This document shows positions 1 through 11,460 of a stretch of DNA of 36,228 nucleotides, piece after piece (the first letter of the stretch is position 1; each line of letters opens with the position of its first letter). The DNA lies in NCBI GenBank assembly GCA_020650975.1, contig JAIPMN010011403.1, positions 1 through 36,228 on the forward strand, written 5' to 3'. This stretch comes from Apostichopus californicus. Its lineage: Eukaryota; Echinodermata; Holothuroidea; Aspidochirotida; Stichopodidae. The notes beneath the pieces were generated by a model, which saw nothing but the letters and a program-made list of their open reading frames with translations, searched no databases and was not told where the DNA came from. A program made the position numbers and the translations under genes.

Positions 1-123
1 TATCTATAGATATATATATATATATTTATAATATATATCTATATATATATATATATATATATAGACAGATATACAGACAGATATACAGACAGATATACAG
101 AAATACAGATGGATAGATAGATG
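1..123. repeat. AT-rich microsatellite plus 12-bp ACAGACAGATAT tandem repeat
   Basis: The first 60 bases are almost pure alternating A and T. They pass into about three copies of a 12-base unit (ACAGACAGATAT), then a decayed GATA-like tail near 105-123. The reverse strand is open only because the repeat unit lacks stops; the encoded Ile/Tyr/Ser/Val run is a repeat shadow and not a gene. The array is cut by the window edge, so its full length is unknown. Confidence 0.9.
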
Positions 124-2387
124 GAATAGCTGTACTCTCTCAATTTTCCTTTGCTTCCATCTATTGTGTTGCATCTTACTGATCCCTTATGACTCCAAAG
201 GACAATAACCTTTATCTGAGGGAGGGGGGGGGGGGGAGGTGGGGACATTTGTCTGTTATGGCATAGCAAAACAAAACATAAGAAATTGCATTACAAATAC
301 AAAACTATATTGTGCAAAGGTTTTGCATTTATATATACTCAGATCCCGTAGTTTGTTTTCTGTTAGAATCAGAACTCATTAACTTCCTATACACTGATGT
401 GCAAAATAGCAGCAGAGAAAGGATAGAAAACGGCATGTTGACATGCCTGGATTTGACAAGCCTTTTTCACCAGCTATAGAGAGTAAAGATGGTTAGTAGA
501 TGGAGTTGCAAATGTCCTAGAAACTCTGCAGATACTTCAGTTTGCAATTTTATGGTTTGTTTTTGTTTTCCAAGAGTTTTCCTCCCTATGATTCAGCTTT
601 GTACAATTATCGTAAATCCTAACCGTAAGCAATTCCCAACAAGTTCCAGACATTACTAATAGTCTTATTGAGACATTAAATCTCTCTGGCTCCAGCTAAG
701 GTGTATCTACCTATGGCCAGGATTAACTCACCCAATTAGACGTTCTCTCTAATTCCTTCAAGTACCTTCTATCCTCCTTTTTATTTTATTTTTGTGTGTC
801 GGTCTGTTCTACTTTGTGGGATTTTCACCATATTTAAACAACAGTTTATTCTGACACTGTCAGTAGCTGTCTCCATTGATCTGTAAAGTAAACATCATCC
901 AAGAGAAGGAGTCACTATAGTTTTTACCACCAAGGCAGACCCAAAGACAGGAGCTAAAATCATCATCACCTATAGTTTGTCTGAAATCACCATTGTGTAA
1001 TTGCCCAGGTTAGCTTGCAAACCATCAGCTCCTCTTCATATTTGCTTAATATCAGCCATCCAATGGCAGAAAGGCCTTGCCATCCTTTCCCTTTGTGATT
1101 TGCTGTTTGATCTGGCGGCCTCTGAGATTGTAAAAGGTGTCTGGGATGACGCTTAGGCCATTGTGAATGAATCCTTTACGACCATGCATAAAAGATGAGA
1201 CATCCCCATGGTAACAAGTGAAGCTTACTGCATGTATAGGTCCTACAATAACAGGCCTAACCTTCTTAAATTACAGTAGGATAGGATCTCCCCCCCCCCC
1301 CCACTGCCCCCAACATGCTGCAGTGTCTGTACCACACTTTTTTAATTGGAATACTATTGCAGGCTCTTCATGGTGATCGTGGGATTACAGTGGTTAGCTG
1401 AAAAATAAGGGTCAAAGACAACTGCATTGCCTTACTTCCTTTTTCTTCACCAACTCTCTATCCCCCTTCCCCCCACCCCCATCCATCCCCTGTCTTTCAG
1501 GCAGTAGCTACCAGGTTTTGTGATAGCAGCCATACCTTCTCCAAGGACAACCAACAACAGGAATAACCAATTATTCGTTTCTTTCGTCTAATTGTATGTA
1601 TGCTAGCTAATGAGATATTTTGAGTGAACATGTGAAGATGGATTTGCCAATAACCAGCAGTGCTGGTTGGGGAGTCCCTTTTGCAAGTGGCATTGGATGT
1701 AGAGTAAAAGCATGTAAAGCTTTACCCTTGACTCTACTTTTCACGTTAAAGCATTACATATATAAATACAGCTGCTGCATCTTCTTCTTCGTTGTTTTTT
1801 TCGGCCATCTGTTCGTACCTGGGATGTCATTAGAGCTGTTTATAATCCATGACAGTTGTAATATGATGATATAATCCTGGTAGTTTCTCTCCGCTCTATG
1901 AAAGTGAGAAAACAAAGTTGTAAGCGACGACACGTCCATGTTTTTGAAATGACTTGCTTATCTGCTTGACATTTACAGTACCCTGGAGGTATTTTCACCT
2001 GTTGTTTTTCTGTTTGATCTCTCCTACTATATATGCCATATCCCTATTCCAAACCGTGTTGACTAATACAGCCAAAATAAAATAGTTTGGAAGCCCTGGA
2101 TCCCAAACATTCACTAAAATTAGGTCACAGTTCCTGCTCATGTTATAGTAAATTGTGAAATCATGTACTGCCCTAACTACATGATGTAGCTACAAGATTA
2201 ACTTTAATAAGCAACTATGTGGTCCAGTTATTGATGTCTCCTCAAACTGGTGCATATCACATTAAACTATAAACATCACGACTCGTTGACATCAGTGATA
2301 ACATCACGAGGATGTTCCGTTTAACATTTGCAAATTACACAAAAGCTGTCAGAATTAGATTGTACTGTTGTATGAAACAAGTTTTTG
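124..2387. other. Gene-free stretch with G and C homopolymers
   Basis: No coding region is supported here. The segment is AT-rich unique-looking sequence with a run of 13 G (224-236) and a run of 13 C (1290-1302). The longest open frames are below 90 codons and show no recognisable domain. I see no terminal inverted repeats or tandem structure. Confidence 0.6.
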
Positions 2388-3602
2388 TTAGGAAGCTAGC
2401 ATGCAATGTCAACCACTGTCAGCAAACAGTATAAATCTAAATTCTAATACATTGTACTTATTGTATTTTTGAGATCCTCCTGCAAACAGGAACTTGCGAA
2501 GAAGCCATCATTGGCTTATCAAAGCCGCAAGCTGACCGAAGTCAGTCTCTTAGATTCATATTTAACGTCCATGATTATGAATTGTCAATTGTCAACAACT
2601 CTGTAACTGGACGACATACTTTAATCTTAGAGTGACTCAAACTCAGGACCTTATGATTACAGTGTGATCAAGAAGGCATTTGTAACCCACCTTATCCTTG
2701 TCCTGGTGGGGATGTAATCATGCAAGTAGTGCAGTATTATATAGGATGGACCACAGCATGATATAACCAGCATTGTCAGTGTGGTTGGGTTCATTTCATT
2801 TTATCGCTATCAAGCCTGGAGGCTGCGACTCAATTAACTCAGGGTGTATAGCCAGCTTAAAAAGTATTGTAATTCCTTAGGAAGCTAGCAAGCAATGTCA
2901 ACCACTGTCAGCAACCAGTAATTTTGCAAGTAATTATGCAAGTATAGTGAAGTTTATATAGGAAAGGCCACTGCATGATATAATCAGCATTGTGAGTGCT
3001 TTGCCATGTCTATGGTTGGGCTCTCCTTGTATGTATTGCCATCAAACTTGGAGCGTACCACTCAATTGATCAGCTTGTGGAATAAAGCCAGCTCAAAAGT
3101 GTTGTAATTCCTTAGGAAGCTAGCAAGCAATGTCAACCACTGTCAGCAACCAGTAATTTTGCAAGTAATTATGCAAGTAGTGAAGTTTATAGAGGAAGGG
3201 CCTCTGCATGATATAACCAACATTGTGAGTGCTTTGCCATGTCTATGGTTGGGTTCTAGTTTTAAGTATGCCATCAAACTGTGGAGCATACCACTCAATC
3301 AATCAGCTTGTGGAGTATAAGCCAGCTCAAAAGTGTTGAAATTCCTTAGGAAGCTAGCAAGCAATGTCAACCACTGTTAGTAACCAGTAAGCCGATACTC
3401 TGAATCTATGTGATCAAGTAGCATTTGTACCCCACCATATCCTTGTCCTGATGTGGATGTAATCATGCAAGAGTTTAGAGGAATGGTCACAGCATGATAT
3501 AACCAGCATTGTAAATGCATTTCTGTGTTTAGCCATTGGGATCTGAGATTGTTTTGCTATCAAACTTTAGGGCAGCTGTGACTCATTCAGGGTGTAGCCA
3601 CT
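2388..3602. repeat. Composite tandem array, about 235-bp unit, four copies
   Basis: The phrase TTAGGAAGCTAGC followed by CAATGTCAACCACTG recurs at 2388, 2877, 3112 and 3346. Spacings are 489, 235 and 234 bases. The two middle copies are near-identical to each other. The first and last copies share a different internal block: GTGATCAAG, then CCTTGTCCTG, GATGTAATCATGCAAG and GCATGATATAACCAGCATTG, and an ending TCAGGGTGTA(TA)GCCA that the middle copies lack. The array therefore has long outer units around short inner ones. There is no conserved open frame across copies, so this is a non-coding satellite-like repeat. Confidence 0.85.
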
Positions 3603-5127
3603 TTTATAACTTGATTTCATTTTTGAAGTTACAGAAAGAGTTTGAAATGAAATGGTTCAAAACTTTTAATTTTTCTTTCATTTTCTCATCGTTATTAAAA
3701 CAAAAACTTCCGGCAATTAAATTGAAAAAAACAAATATGAAAGAGTTTACCAGGGATTTGTTCTAAAATAAGTTCCGTTGCTACGGGCTTGAATACTTTC
3801 ACATTTGCTCTATTAGGAAACAAACATGAAACGTATTTCCTATCGAACAGTAGTCACTTTTCTAAATTCATTTGACCTTTTTTTAAATCTGTACCAAACA
3901 ACGTAATTTTGCTCGCAATTCCCTTGATGCTTTCGACCTGGTTTACAGTTTTGATATTAAGTAACACAATAGAACTTCTCTGTATAATAGAAACCGTTAT
4001 TTCCCACCCCCCCCCCTCTTTTTTTAATATTTTGGTAAAATTTTTCATACAAACTGAGTATTAACTGGATCCCAACTCTGTAAACATCAACATTTCCAAT
4101 TTTTTGGCAATTCTTTATATCATTCTGAAGGTCACAATTTCCTCAAGGTTATTTACTTTTCATTTCAGAGCTCAACTTCCGATTCTTTTCAAAGTTTCGT
4201 TCGGATATTATTTTGTCTCAGAAAGAGGATTATTTAAAAAGGAGACACTTGGGGGAGGTTTAAAGCTTTTTCAGAGTTAGTGGAGACTATAAACCAATCT
4301 TCAATTGATTGCTTGGTACGAGGGGGAAAAAGAGCCTTCAGCAAAAACGGTCTTGCTGGCATGCATATATACTTGTCATTTTGTGGGTTGTTAAAAAGTG
4401 CAAGATTGATAATATGCTGAATATGAAATTTGAGGAGGCATTATCTTACAGTTTAATGTTGGTTTGGTCGGCATTTATCAGGGAACTGTACCATCCACTG
4501 AAAACAAGGATTGCAGGCTATCAGAGCGACACGTCGAAAAACTTATCGCACATTTGAGAAAGTTTCAATTTAAATATTTTCAAGTCAAAAGATGATTGTG
4601 TGTTGAGATCCGATCATGGGATTGTTTATTGACCAATATCAGAACGACACCTAAACAGCAGACCCAATATAGTCTGCTTCAGCATTAACCATTGATGCGA
4701 CCTTTGAGTAAGTCTCTCAGCATCATGAAAGCAAAGTTTTGTCACCACTGTAGGCGTATACTTTCTAACTTTATGTATACTCAAGTACATAATTTATTCC
4801 CTTCCAACTGTCTGTACCACCCACCTCTGAGTACCTTCACTCTTGATCCTCCGATCTTTACTCTGGGTTTCCAACCCACAAATATTTCACTTCATTTAAT
4901 TTGTCATTTACCTTCAACACATTTTGGTTCCTCCACGGGCAATCCGATCGCGAGCGGGCGATTAAAATAAAGCAAATTCGGGATGTTACAAAGAACAAGG
5001 CAGTCACATCAATGTTTACACATGTAATAAGTGCATGCACCCTTTTCAGAGGCGGCTGAGGGGTACAGCAAATAACAAGACATTAGGTTGTATATCATCG
5101 TGATCTCTGGTCGTCATGATCCACCGA
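3603..5127. other. Gene-free stretch
   Basis: AT-rich sequence with a 10-C run at 4007-4016. Open frames on both strands are short (under 95 codons), lack domain signatures and are not bordered by convincing splice sites. I found no tandem or inverted repeat of note. Confidence 0.55.
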
Positions 5128-5309
5128 GCTTTCGCACTTGTTATTTTGATCTCGAGCTCTGGATCTGATCTCCCCGTAAGGAGGATTGAGATCTCGGGCT
5201 CAGATCCTAAGTGCAAGAGCTTACAAACCAGGAACTTGAATCTCGAGAGGAGGATCAGATCCAGATCAGATCCGGATCAGATCGCTAGCTCGAGATCTAG
5301 TGTGAAAGC
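5128..5309. mobile_element. Inverted-repeat, GATC-rich MITE-like element
   Basis: GCTTTCGCACT at 5128-5138 is matched in reverse complement by AGTGTGAAAGC at 5299-5309 (10 of 11 positions). Further inward, GATCTCGAGCT (5148-5158) pairs with AGCTCGAGATC (5287-5297), and GGATCTGATC (5161-5170) is nearly reproduced inverted as GGATCAGATC (5274-5283). The interior repeats GGATCAGATC-type words several times. The two arms span roughly 45 bases around a centre of about 90 bases. No clear target-site duplication could be found, so the superfamily is not assigned. It could also be a cruciform-forming local duplication. Confidence 0.6.
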
Positions 5310-5644
5310 ACTCTCTGTTGCCTTGTTTGTTGAGGACATTGACAAAGGGAGGAATATATTCCATAAAGCTGGACATCATTACAATTTCACAACATAGGAA
5401 TGTTGGGTGAGGTTTCACACAGTAGTCAACCTTTCCCAGGGAATTGCTGTACCGCTCTGTGCAAACACAGTGACATCACGATGAGGTACTTTGTTTCCCC
5501 AACTTTGAAGTTTTCAAAGAATTAAAAAATGTATGGAAGCAGTCAGTTCAAAGGAATGGTCACACAGTATTTTCTAAGCATTTTAGAATTAACGTGTTTT
5601 ATAAAAATATTCTGTCATTTCTGTTTGGTCTGCTCCTATGATCA

Positions 5645-5760
5645 GGGTGGATGGGTGGGTGGTTGGTTGGATGAGTGGTTGGGTGGGTGGATGGGTGATT
5701 GGTTGGATGAGTGGTTGGTTGGATGGGTGTTTGGGTCGGTCAGTGGAGGGATGGATGAGC
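5645..5760. repeat. 4-bp-periodic GGWT/GGGT G-rich microsatellite
   Basis: A run of GGAT, GGGT, GGTT and GAGT tetramers spans this segment, with an approximate higher-order unit (GGTTGGATGAGTGGTTG) seen twice. Both strands are open through it because the repeat contains no stop, giving Gly/Trp-rich and Pro/His/Asn-rich peptides that should not be annotated as proteins. The plus strand is G-rich with many GG and GGG tracts. Confidence 0.85.
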
Positions 5761-8739
5761 AATCATGTTGAACACATTGTTCAATGCTGTACTTTCCTGT
5801 GCTAGTTGTGGAACTTCTGTCCATTCTTCTGACTTTGATAGGAGTTGAAATGAAAGAAACTTCACCTGTGATAGACAGATACTAAGGAACTTCCTTTAAC
5901 TGAGATATTGAAAACGTTCGTCGTATCAGTTGAGGACTGAGTGGCACATTGCCAAGAACCATGTTTGTCTGCCTCATAATAGTAATTTCTTTATCGGTTA
6001 TATCGACAATCGCATCTATATCTACTGATAAGCCATGTTTGATTGTACTATATAATATTTTAAACTAGATAATGTTGATAGAGTTTTTGTTGATACTTGA
6101 TTTGGGTCGCATGTGATCACTCAGATAACATGCTGTATCGTTGCCAACATTACATATCTATAGTTTCACATCTGTCGGATTATTAAACTTCTTGATATGT
6201 TTGAAGAAAGCCGGACAAATATGATTGTATCATGATTGATAACTGCTACCAGTAGATAATAACTGATATGAGTTTGTTCAGCTTTGATGCAAGTTACGTT
6301 GATGTAAGAATAGTTTATCAATTATGAGATAAGCGAGGAAGCTGGTACTGTTTCTTTGTGTGAATTGCAGTAAATTCCCCCCCCCCCCAACCCATGCTTT
6401 TGTTACTTTTGAATTTATGAGATTGCGATGTAGGCCATGAAATTTAATTGATTCTTATTAGAAGGTATCTAGGCATTGGTTTTCTTTTTCTGATAGTAGA
6501 AAATATAGCCAGACTGGTAGCCAACCTTCGTGGTGTGATCTTTGTCCCCATTTGACAGTACATACATAAAATCCGGGGACACTGTACATGAAATTCGGGA
6601 CCAGATCCCTAGAAATTGGGGATGTCTAGTCAACCTATTTTAGTGTGGTACTACATACTAACCAAAGTTATTTAATATCTCTCCATTTTATTTACCATGC
6701 AGCTATAGCAACCAATGCATATAGTGTTGACATATATAATGATGAATATAACTTTATGTAATTTGGTAATTAAAAACAAACGGTATTTTGATTCCTGTAG
6801 TCGAACAAAGACATGAAGCTATGAATTCCACTAGTCATTAATAAAATAATTTCATTGTATGTGGTACATGGAAGTTGCCATGATTTTGTGGCCAAGTTAC
6901 CTGCTCAGCTCAACTATTATGTCCAATGTTCAACAAATGGCCCCTAGTGGCATCCATAGAGGGCAATCAATTACTCCAAGATTTTCGAAAGAACTACATA
7001 ATGGATGCTTTAGTCTATAGGCAAGAGTAATGGGTGAATTCCTGCTTAATGATATTGGTCCTCCTTAACCCCCTCCCCTTCCCCCTCACATTCCCCCACC
7101 CCTTCCTCCACCCAGTGATTCTAGAATAAAGAACTTAGTGGATGTAGAGTTGTGATGTATAGGCACAGTTCTGGGCAAATGATTAATACATCAACTTTTT
7201 TGTGTACATTGCACACACAAAATTTGAATTGCCTTGAATTATATCGTTTTAGCTGTACTATGATCATGATTTCAAACAATGCGTTATAAAAAGCCTCATT
7301 AAAGTTTACTAGTGTCAACTGAAACGAGCTCGTTATCAGTCACTGTTTAAACTTTAACTTTTGTAAGATATAAATGTAGCAGGCATAGATACATGTATAT
7401 TTATACAGTTATTTTTATTCAAGTACCAGATGATTAGTTACTTTAGTCGTTCCATATCTGATTTCTTATCAGTCAAGGTTTTTTAGTTTTTTTATTAATC
7501 AGTCAACTATTCAGTGAGTCATAGGCTTCAGTTGAATAATAATCTCATCCAGGGATCACATTTCTATTTATTTACAGTAATATAATAAAGGTTGACTTTA
7601 TACGTCATAGTCGAAGAGAATTAATAGAGACATGGTAGTGCTAGTAATATTTGGTAACTTTTCTGGTTTTCAAGATATGCAGTTTTCAAATATGCTAATT
7701 AATCTCTGCATGGATTGCCACTTTAAGGATTAACTTGGCAATGATTTGGCCTTCCTCAGTGCAGGCGTTGATGTTAATGTTGTTTATATCCCTTCTTTCA
7801 TAAAACCAATACGAGTACTCCATCGTGCAAGGGTTTTGCTTTGCCTCTGAACAACTGACCTATGTGATAATTCACTTCCATTGGTTAATCAACACTTTCA
7901 TTATAACAATTTAACTCAATCTTCCCTATGTTTTCGCTTAGTTCATAATTGTCCTTGAAAAGAAATGAGTTCATTATTTTCCCATTACGTTTAATATCGG
8001 TATTGACGTCAAGACCTATAAAAGTGATTTACAAAAATTAAGTAAATATTATTTAATCTTCAAGAAATAATCATAATCCCAAAGTTAGGTTGTAACTCTG
8101 TTATCATCATAACTGTTCTTGTATTTTCAACCACCATCTAACATCTAACCTTGATTATGTTAAAATGCTGAGGTAGGTTTTTAATGCAACCCTTCTTTTC
8201 TGGCAATAACTTTAAACAGTTTACAATAACAATAGGGATATTATCCAGCTCTTCAGGTTTCAAAGGTATTATGCAAACAGGTGCCATGCCATGCACTTTA
8301 CCACTTTTCATAGAGATAACGTGCCCGGGTTGTCTTTCTCGATTTGTTTATTCTTCTAACGTGATCGACATGGGCTCCCTATTGTAGTTTTGGTGGTTCT
8401 ATTTTTTGTACAATATATTCTTGGTTAATGAGGCGACACAAGACAAATGATGGCTGGTCATAGGTCAATTATATCGGATGTTACTTGTTTGATTTAGGTA
8501 TAGTCAGTCATATTTGTGAGACTAAATATAGTTCGCAGGAACTCAGTCGTGGCATAAACAACTTTGATAGGCTACGTTCTCTTTGCACTTTAAATATTGT
8601 TTCTGCTTTGGTTTTGTTATTTGGCCCAGTTGTATTAATGTTGTGAGGGTACATCTGCACAAAAACACAATAATAATGAAACCTTATGTGATAATAAACA
8701 ATCTGTGATTTAAAAATTTTGGATCAAAATATACCAATC
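5761..8739. other. Gene-free stretch with pyrimidine tracts
   Basis: No gene is supported. The segment contains a 12-C run at 6377-6388 and a C-rich polypyrimidine tract at about 7063-7113. There is also a decayed group of short GGGGAC/CCCC-containing words around 6540-6630 that may be a repeat remnant. The rest is AT-rich sequence with open frames below 70 codons. Confidence 0.55.
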
Positions 8740-9047
8740 ATGGTTTTCAGGCGCATAGCCAATGGGGGAGGGGGGTGAAGGGGCGACCGCCCCCCCCCCG
8801 AGCATATTTTTTTTGTATGTTTTTATGATATCGCTAGTAATTTCAAGCTTAGATGCAACTTACAAGGCCTGGTGCCATTTCCAGCGATCTGGGAGGCATT
8901 TTCACCCAAATTTTCTTGTACGCATAGCACCAACTCATGGTGGCGCTACGCTTAGAGAGTTTTCAATGCCGAATCTACGGCTCTGATAGTTTGCCTACAG
9001 GTTCCCCCCTCCCTTGGCAAATTCCTTGCTACGTGCCTGATGGTTTT
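8740..9047. mobile_element. hAT-superfamily MITE with 8-bp target-site duplication
   Basis: The element proper is 8748-9039 (292 bp). It begins CAGGCGCATAGCCA and ends in the reverse complement of CAGGCACGTAGCAA, matching at 11 of 14 terminal positions. It is flanked by perfect 8-bp direct repeats ATGGTTTT at 8740-8747 and 9040-9047. CAG...CTG ends and 8-bp duplications are the hallmark of hAT transposons. The subterminal regions are G/C-run-rich (a G run near 8763-8775 and a 9-C run near 8791). There is no transposase reading frame, so it is a non-autonomous element. The perfect duplications suggest a fairly recent insertion. Confidence 0.88.
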
Positions 9048-10616
9048 ATATGCTCATCAGAATATGTGTAGGAAATCGCACTGCAAAGGTGGAGAGCATA
9101 GTCTCACAATTCATTCTACAAAGGTGTCAATCGTTTTGGTTTATGATGGAACAGATTTAACTTGTCTCATGTACAAGTAATGCATCTCAGTTTGAATGGT
9201 AGGAAACATTTAACTGTCTCTCTTGACCTACACATCTTGAAGAGAGACACAAACCCAACCATCACCATCTCAGTGTTGACATTTTTTATAGCAGATTTGA
9301 AGACTGAGTCTTGTCTCTTTAAAAATTCTGGGTAAAAGTAGGTGGGCCTGACGTTTCGATCCTAGCAGGATCTTCTTCATAGGCTGAATGACAAGTAACA
9401 GTAACAGAACGGACAAATAGTCAAATACATCACAGAATACAGACAGGTTAATGAGCAGGGTGAACACAAAAGAGATTGTTGTAAGAGGATTAGTAGACAA
9501 GGGATGGAGAGAAGAAAGAAACCAACAGGGGGGGAAGAGGAGAGGTAGGAGAAAGACTGTAATGTTTCTTTTTTTTCTTTTAAAATTCAGTGTACAAAAA
9601 CTGCTATATATCTTTGCACTTGTATAGCAAAGTTGCCCAATATGTATAGTATTTTGCGATGTGACACCAGTGCATAAATTATTCACTGTGATTTGTTAGA
9701 GATAATTGTCATGAACCCATTCCCCAAACAGCTAAGAAAAGCCTTATTCCATTTGGGAGATATCACTGATTTAATACACCTTTACATTAAAGACTGGAAA
9801 TTTTGATAAAGTCTAAAGGTGACATCGATCCAAGATTTTTATTGTTTTTCTTTATTAATAATGTTTATTTCCTGAAATGGAAATGGGTTTTGCAAATGCC
9901 AGAATCTATATGATTGAAGCTTGCCACATGTCATAATGATGACATTGGTTTCAGAGTCAACACTGGTAACATTCTTACCTTGAAAATATGACAAGAGAGA
10001 CACAGAGAAAGTAAAGGTTTAAAGCCTAGTGGCACTATGACATCACAGATTCACAAAATGGCAGCTCCCAGACACTATTACATTTAAAAGTAGGAAATAT
10101 ATGCTAAAGTGGAGCAAGATGTTTTCTCAGCTGTTTTTGGGAAGTTGTTCAGCAGATAGGTCTTAATCATGTTTATTGCTTGAAGGGGAACAACACTGCC
10201 TGATTGATTCTTCACATACTTTTAGTATACATATTTATGCCAACAGTAATGACCTTTATCATGTCATTCCTTAACGATTTCATTGAATAAATGTAAATTC
10301 AACTTCCCTGCCCTTATCCCGATAGTTGGGTTTAATGTGTCCCAGATATGGCAATGGATATGGAGTGGTTTAGAACTAGTGAGGGATTTACTTGGGTAAG
10401 TGTATAGGGATAGGGCTGGCTTGGGGCAAGGGTTGGAGGAGATGAATCATCTTTTAGAGAATGCACCCCCAACACTTCTGTAGTTAGTTGCTTCTTTAGA
10501 CACTCATTAAGTTCCATGGATGGAGTATAGCCTAAATGCTTTATTGCAGGGTAGTGAACTAATGTCAGGGTAGTGATGTCATACACAGTAAAGCAGCTCA
10601 AAGGATTGTTCCTTCC
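9048..10616. other. Gene-free stretch apart from a ribozyme-like motif
   Basis: No gene is supported. A minus-strand open frame of 138 codons (9270-9686) runs through a polypurine-rich segment and the hammerhead-like motif at 9351-9380. Its Leu/Ser-rich composition looks like a by-product of the purine bias on the other strand. A 154-codon minus-strand frame starting in the next MITE has no domain signature. Confidence 0.5.
9351..9380 (-). ncRNA. Hammerhead-ribozyme-like motif, possible Penelope-like element remnant
   Basis: Read on the minus strand, the motif is ATGAAGA, then a 5-bp hairpin (GATCC, loop, GGATC), then GAAAC followed by GTC. This matches the layout of a type I hammerhead core: CUGANGA, stem II, GAAA, stem III. 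Such motifs are a known component of Penelope-like retroelements, where they sit in the terminal repeats. One conserved core position departs from the consensus, so activity is doubtful. No reverse-transcriptase reading frame accompanies it here, so this is at most a decayed fragment. It could also be a chance hairpin. Confidence 0.4.
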
Positions 10617-11005
10617 ATGATTACCAGTGACGGTGCTATGGGGGGGGGACTGGGGGAAAGCCCCCAGATTGTCCATTGCCCCCTGGTCCCCCCCCCCCAA
10701 ACAGATCTGCAACTTATCCAAAATATATAGAAGTAGGCTAATCAATTGTATTAGAAACAACTTCCCATGCAATGCATTAATGTGAAAAATTGTCAAATGG
10801 TAGCACCATTTTGCGTCTAAGTCACTTGTGGAAAGATTCCCAAATGGGAGAGGAAACCCCTTTCTTTAGCTCCCTCCCTATATAAGTGTTCTATTTTTTG
10901 CCCTCTCTCCCCCCCCCCAAAACCCCTCCCCCCAAACAAACAATATGCCTTGCCCCCTAGTTGCCCTCCCTGATTGCCTTGGCTGGTGCCACCACTGATG
11001 CTTAT
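10617..11005. mobile_element. hAT-like MITE with poly-G/poly-C interior, older
   Basis: The element is 10625-10997 (373 bp). It starts CAGTGACGGTGCTATGG and ends in the reverse complement of CAGTGGTGGCACCAGCC (CAGTG exact, 9 of 17 overall). The flanking octamers are ATGATTAC and ATGCTTAT, identical at 6 of 8 positions, as expected for a decayed 8-bp target duplication. The interior holds alternating long G and C runs (about 10640-10700 and 10911-10931). Its left end matches the left end of the element at 15422 at 16 of 21 positions, so the two belong to one family. No transposase is encoded. Confidence 0.65.
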
Positions 11006-11356
11006 CAACCCTCAAGTGGGCAAGTAGACACGATGTTATCAGTTATCACATACAGTAATATTTCCATGTGATATTAAAAGTGCAATATTAAAGCAAAGGG
11101 GACCGACCAATGGAGGGAAGATGGAAGAGGGGAGAAAATACTGTAGGACACAAAAGGATGAACTGAATGGCACATGCATTTGTTTCTCATAGACTGTACA
11201 GAGAATAGCAGTATATAGTGTATTATAGTAAATAAAACTTGTAGTAAATCTGAAAGAAAGTCACTCTGAGTGGTATTAGGTTTGCTTTCTAACAGGGTTG
11301 ACTTTGAAGACATCTTCAAACTTAATAAGAACAAAAGCTTATTGAAAAGGATGGTT

Positions 11357-11460
11357 TGTTCAGTTTTGAAAAATGTAAAGGTTGTTCATTTGTGAAGTTT
11401 TGAAGAAATGTACAGATTGATTATTTGTGAAGTTTTGAAGAAATGTACAGATTGATTTTT
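11357..11460. repeat. 35-bp tandem repeat, two exact and one diverged copy
   Basis: The unit GTGAAGTTTTGAAGAAATG, continuing through TACAGATTGATT, occurs at 11392 and 11427, a spacing of exactly 35 bases. A diverged copy (AGTTTTGAAAAATG) precedes it at about 11362. The last copy runs into a poly-T tract. Nothing suggests a coding role. Confidence 0.8.

Noticed and set aside
5529-5824. Gly/Trp-rich and Pro/His/Asn-rich frames on both strands
   Set aside because: Both are translations of the GGNT tetranucleotide repeat, which lacks stops.
9270-9686. 138-codon minus-strand open frame
   Set aside because: It runs through a purine-rich tract and a ribozyme-like motif. The Leu/Ser/Phe-rich peptide reflects base composition and no domain or splice context supports it.
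10332-10796. 154-codon minus-strand open frame, one of the longest in the window
   Set aside because: Its first part lies inside the hAT-like MITE and crosses C/G runs. The peptide has no family signature and length is within chance for 36 kb of low-GC DNA.
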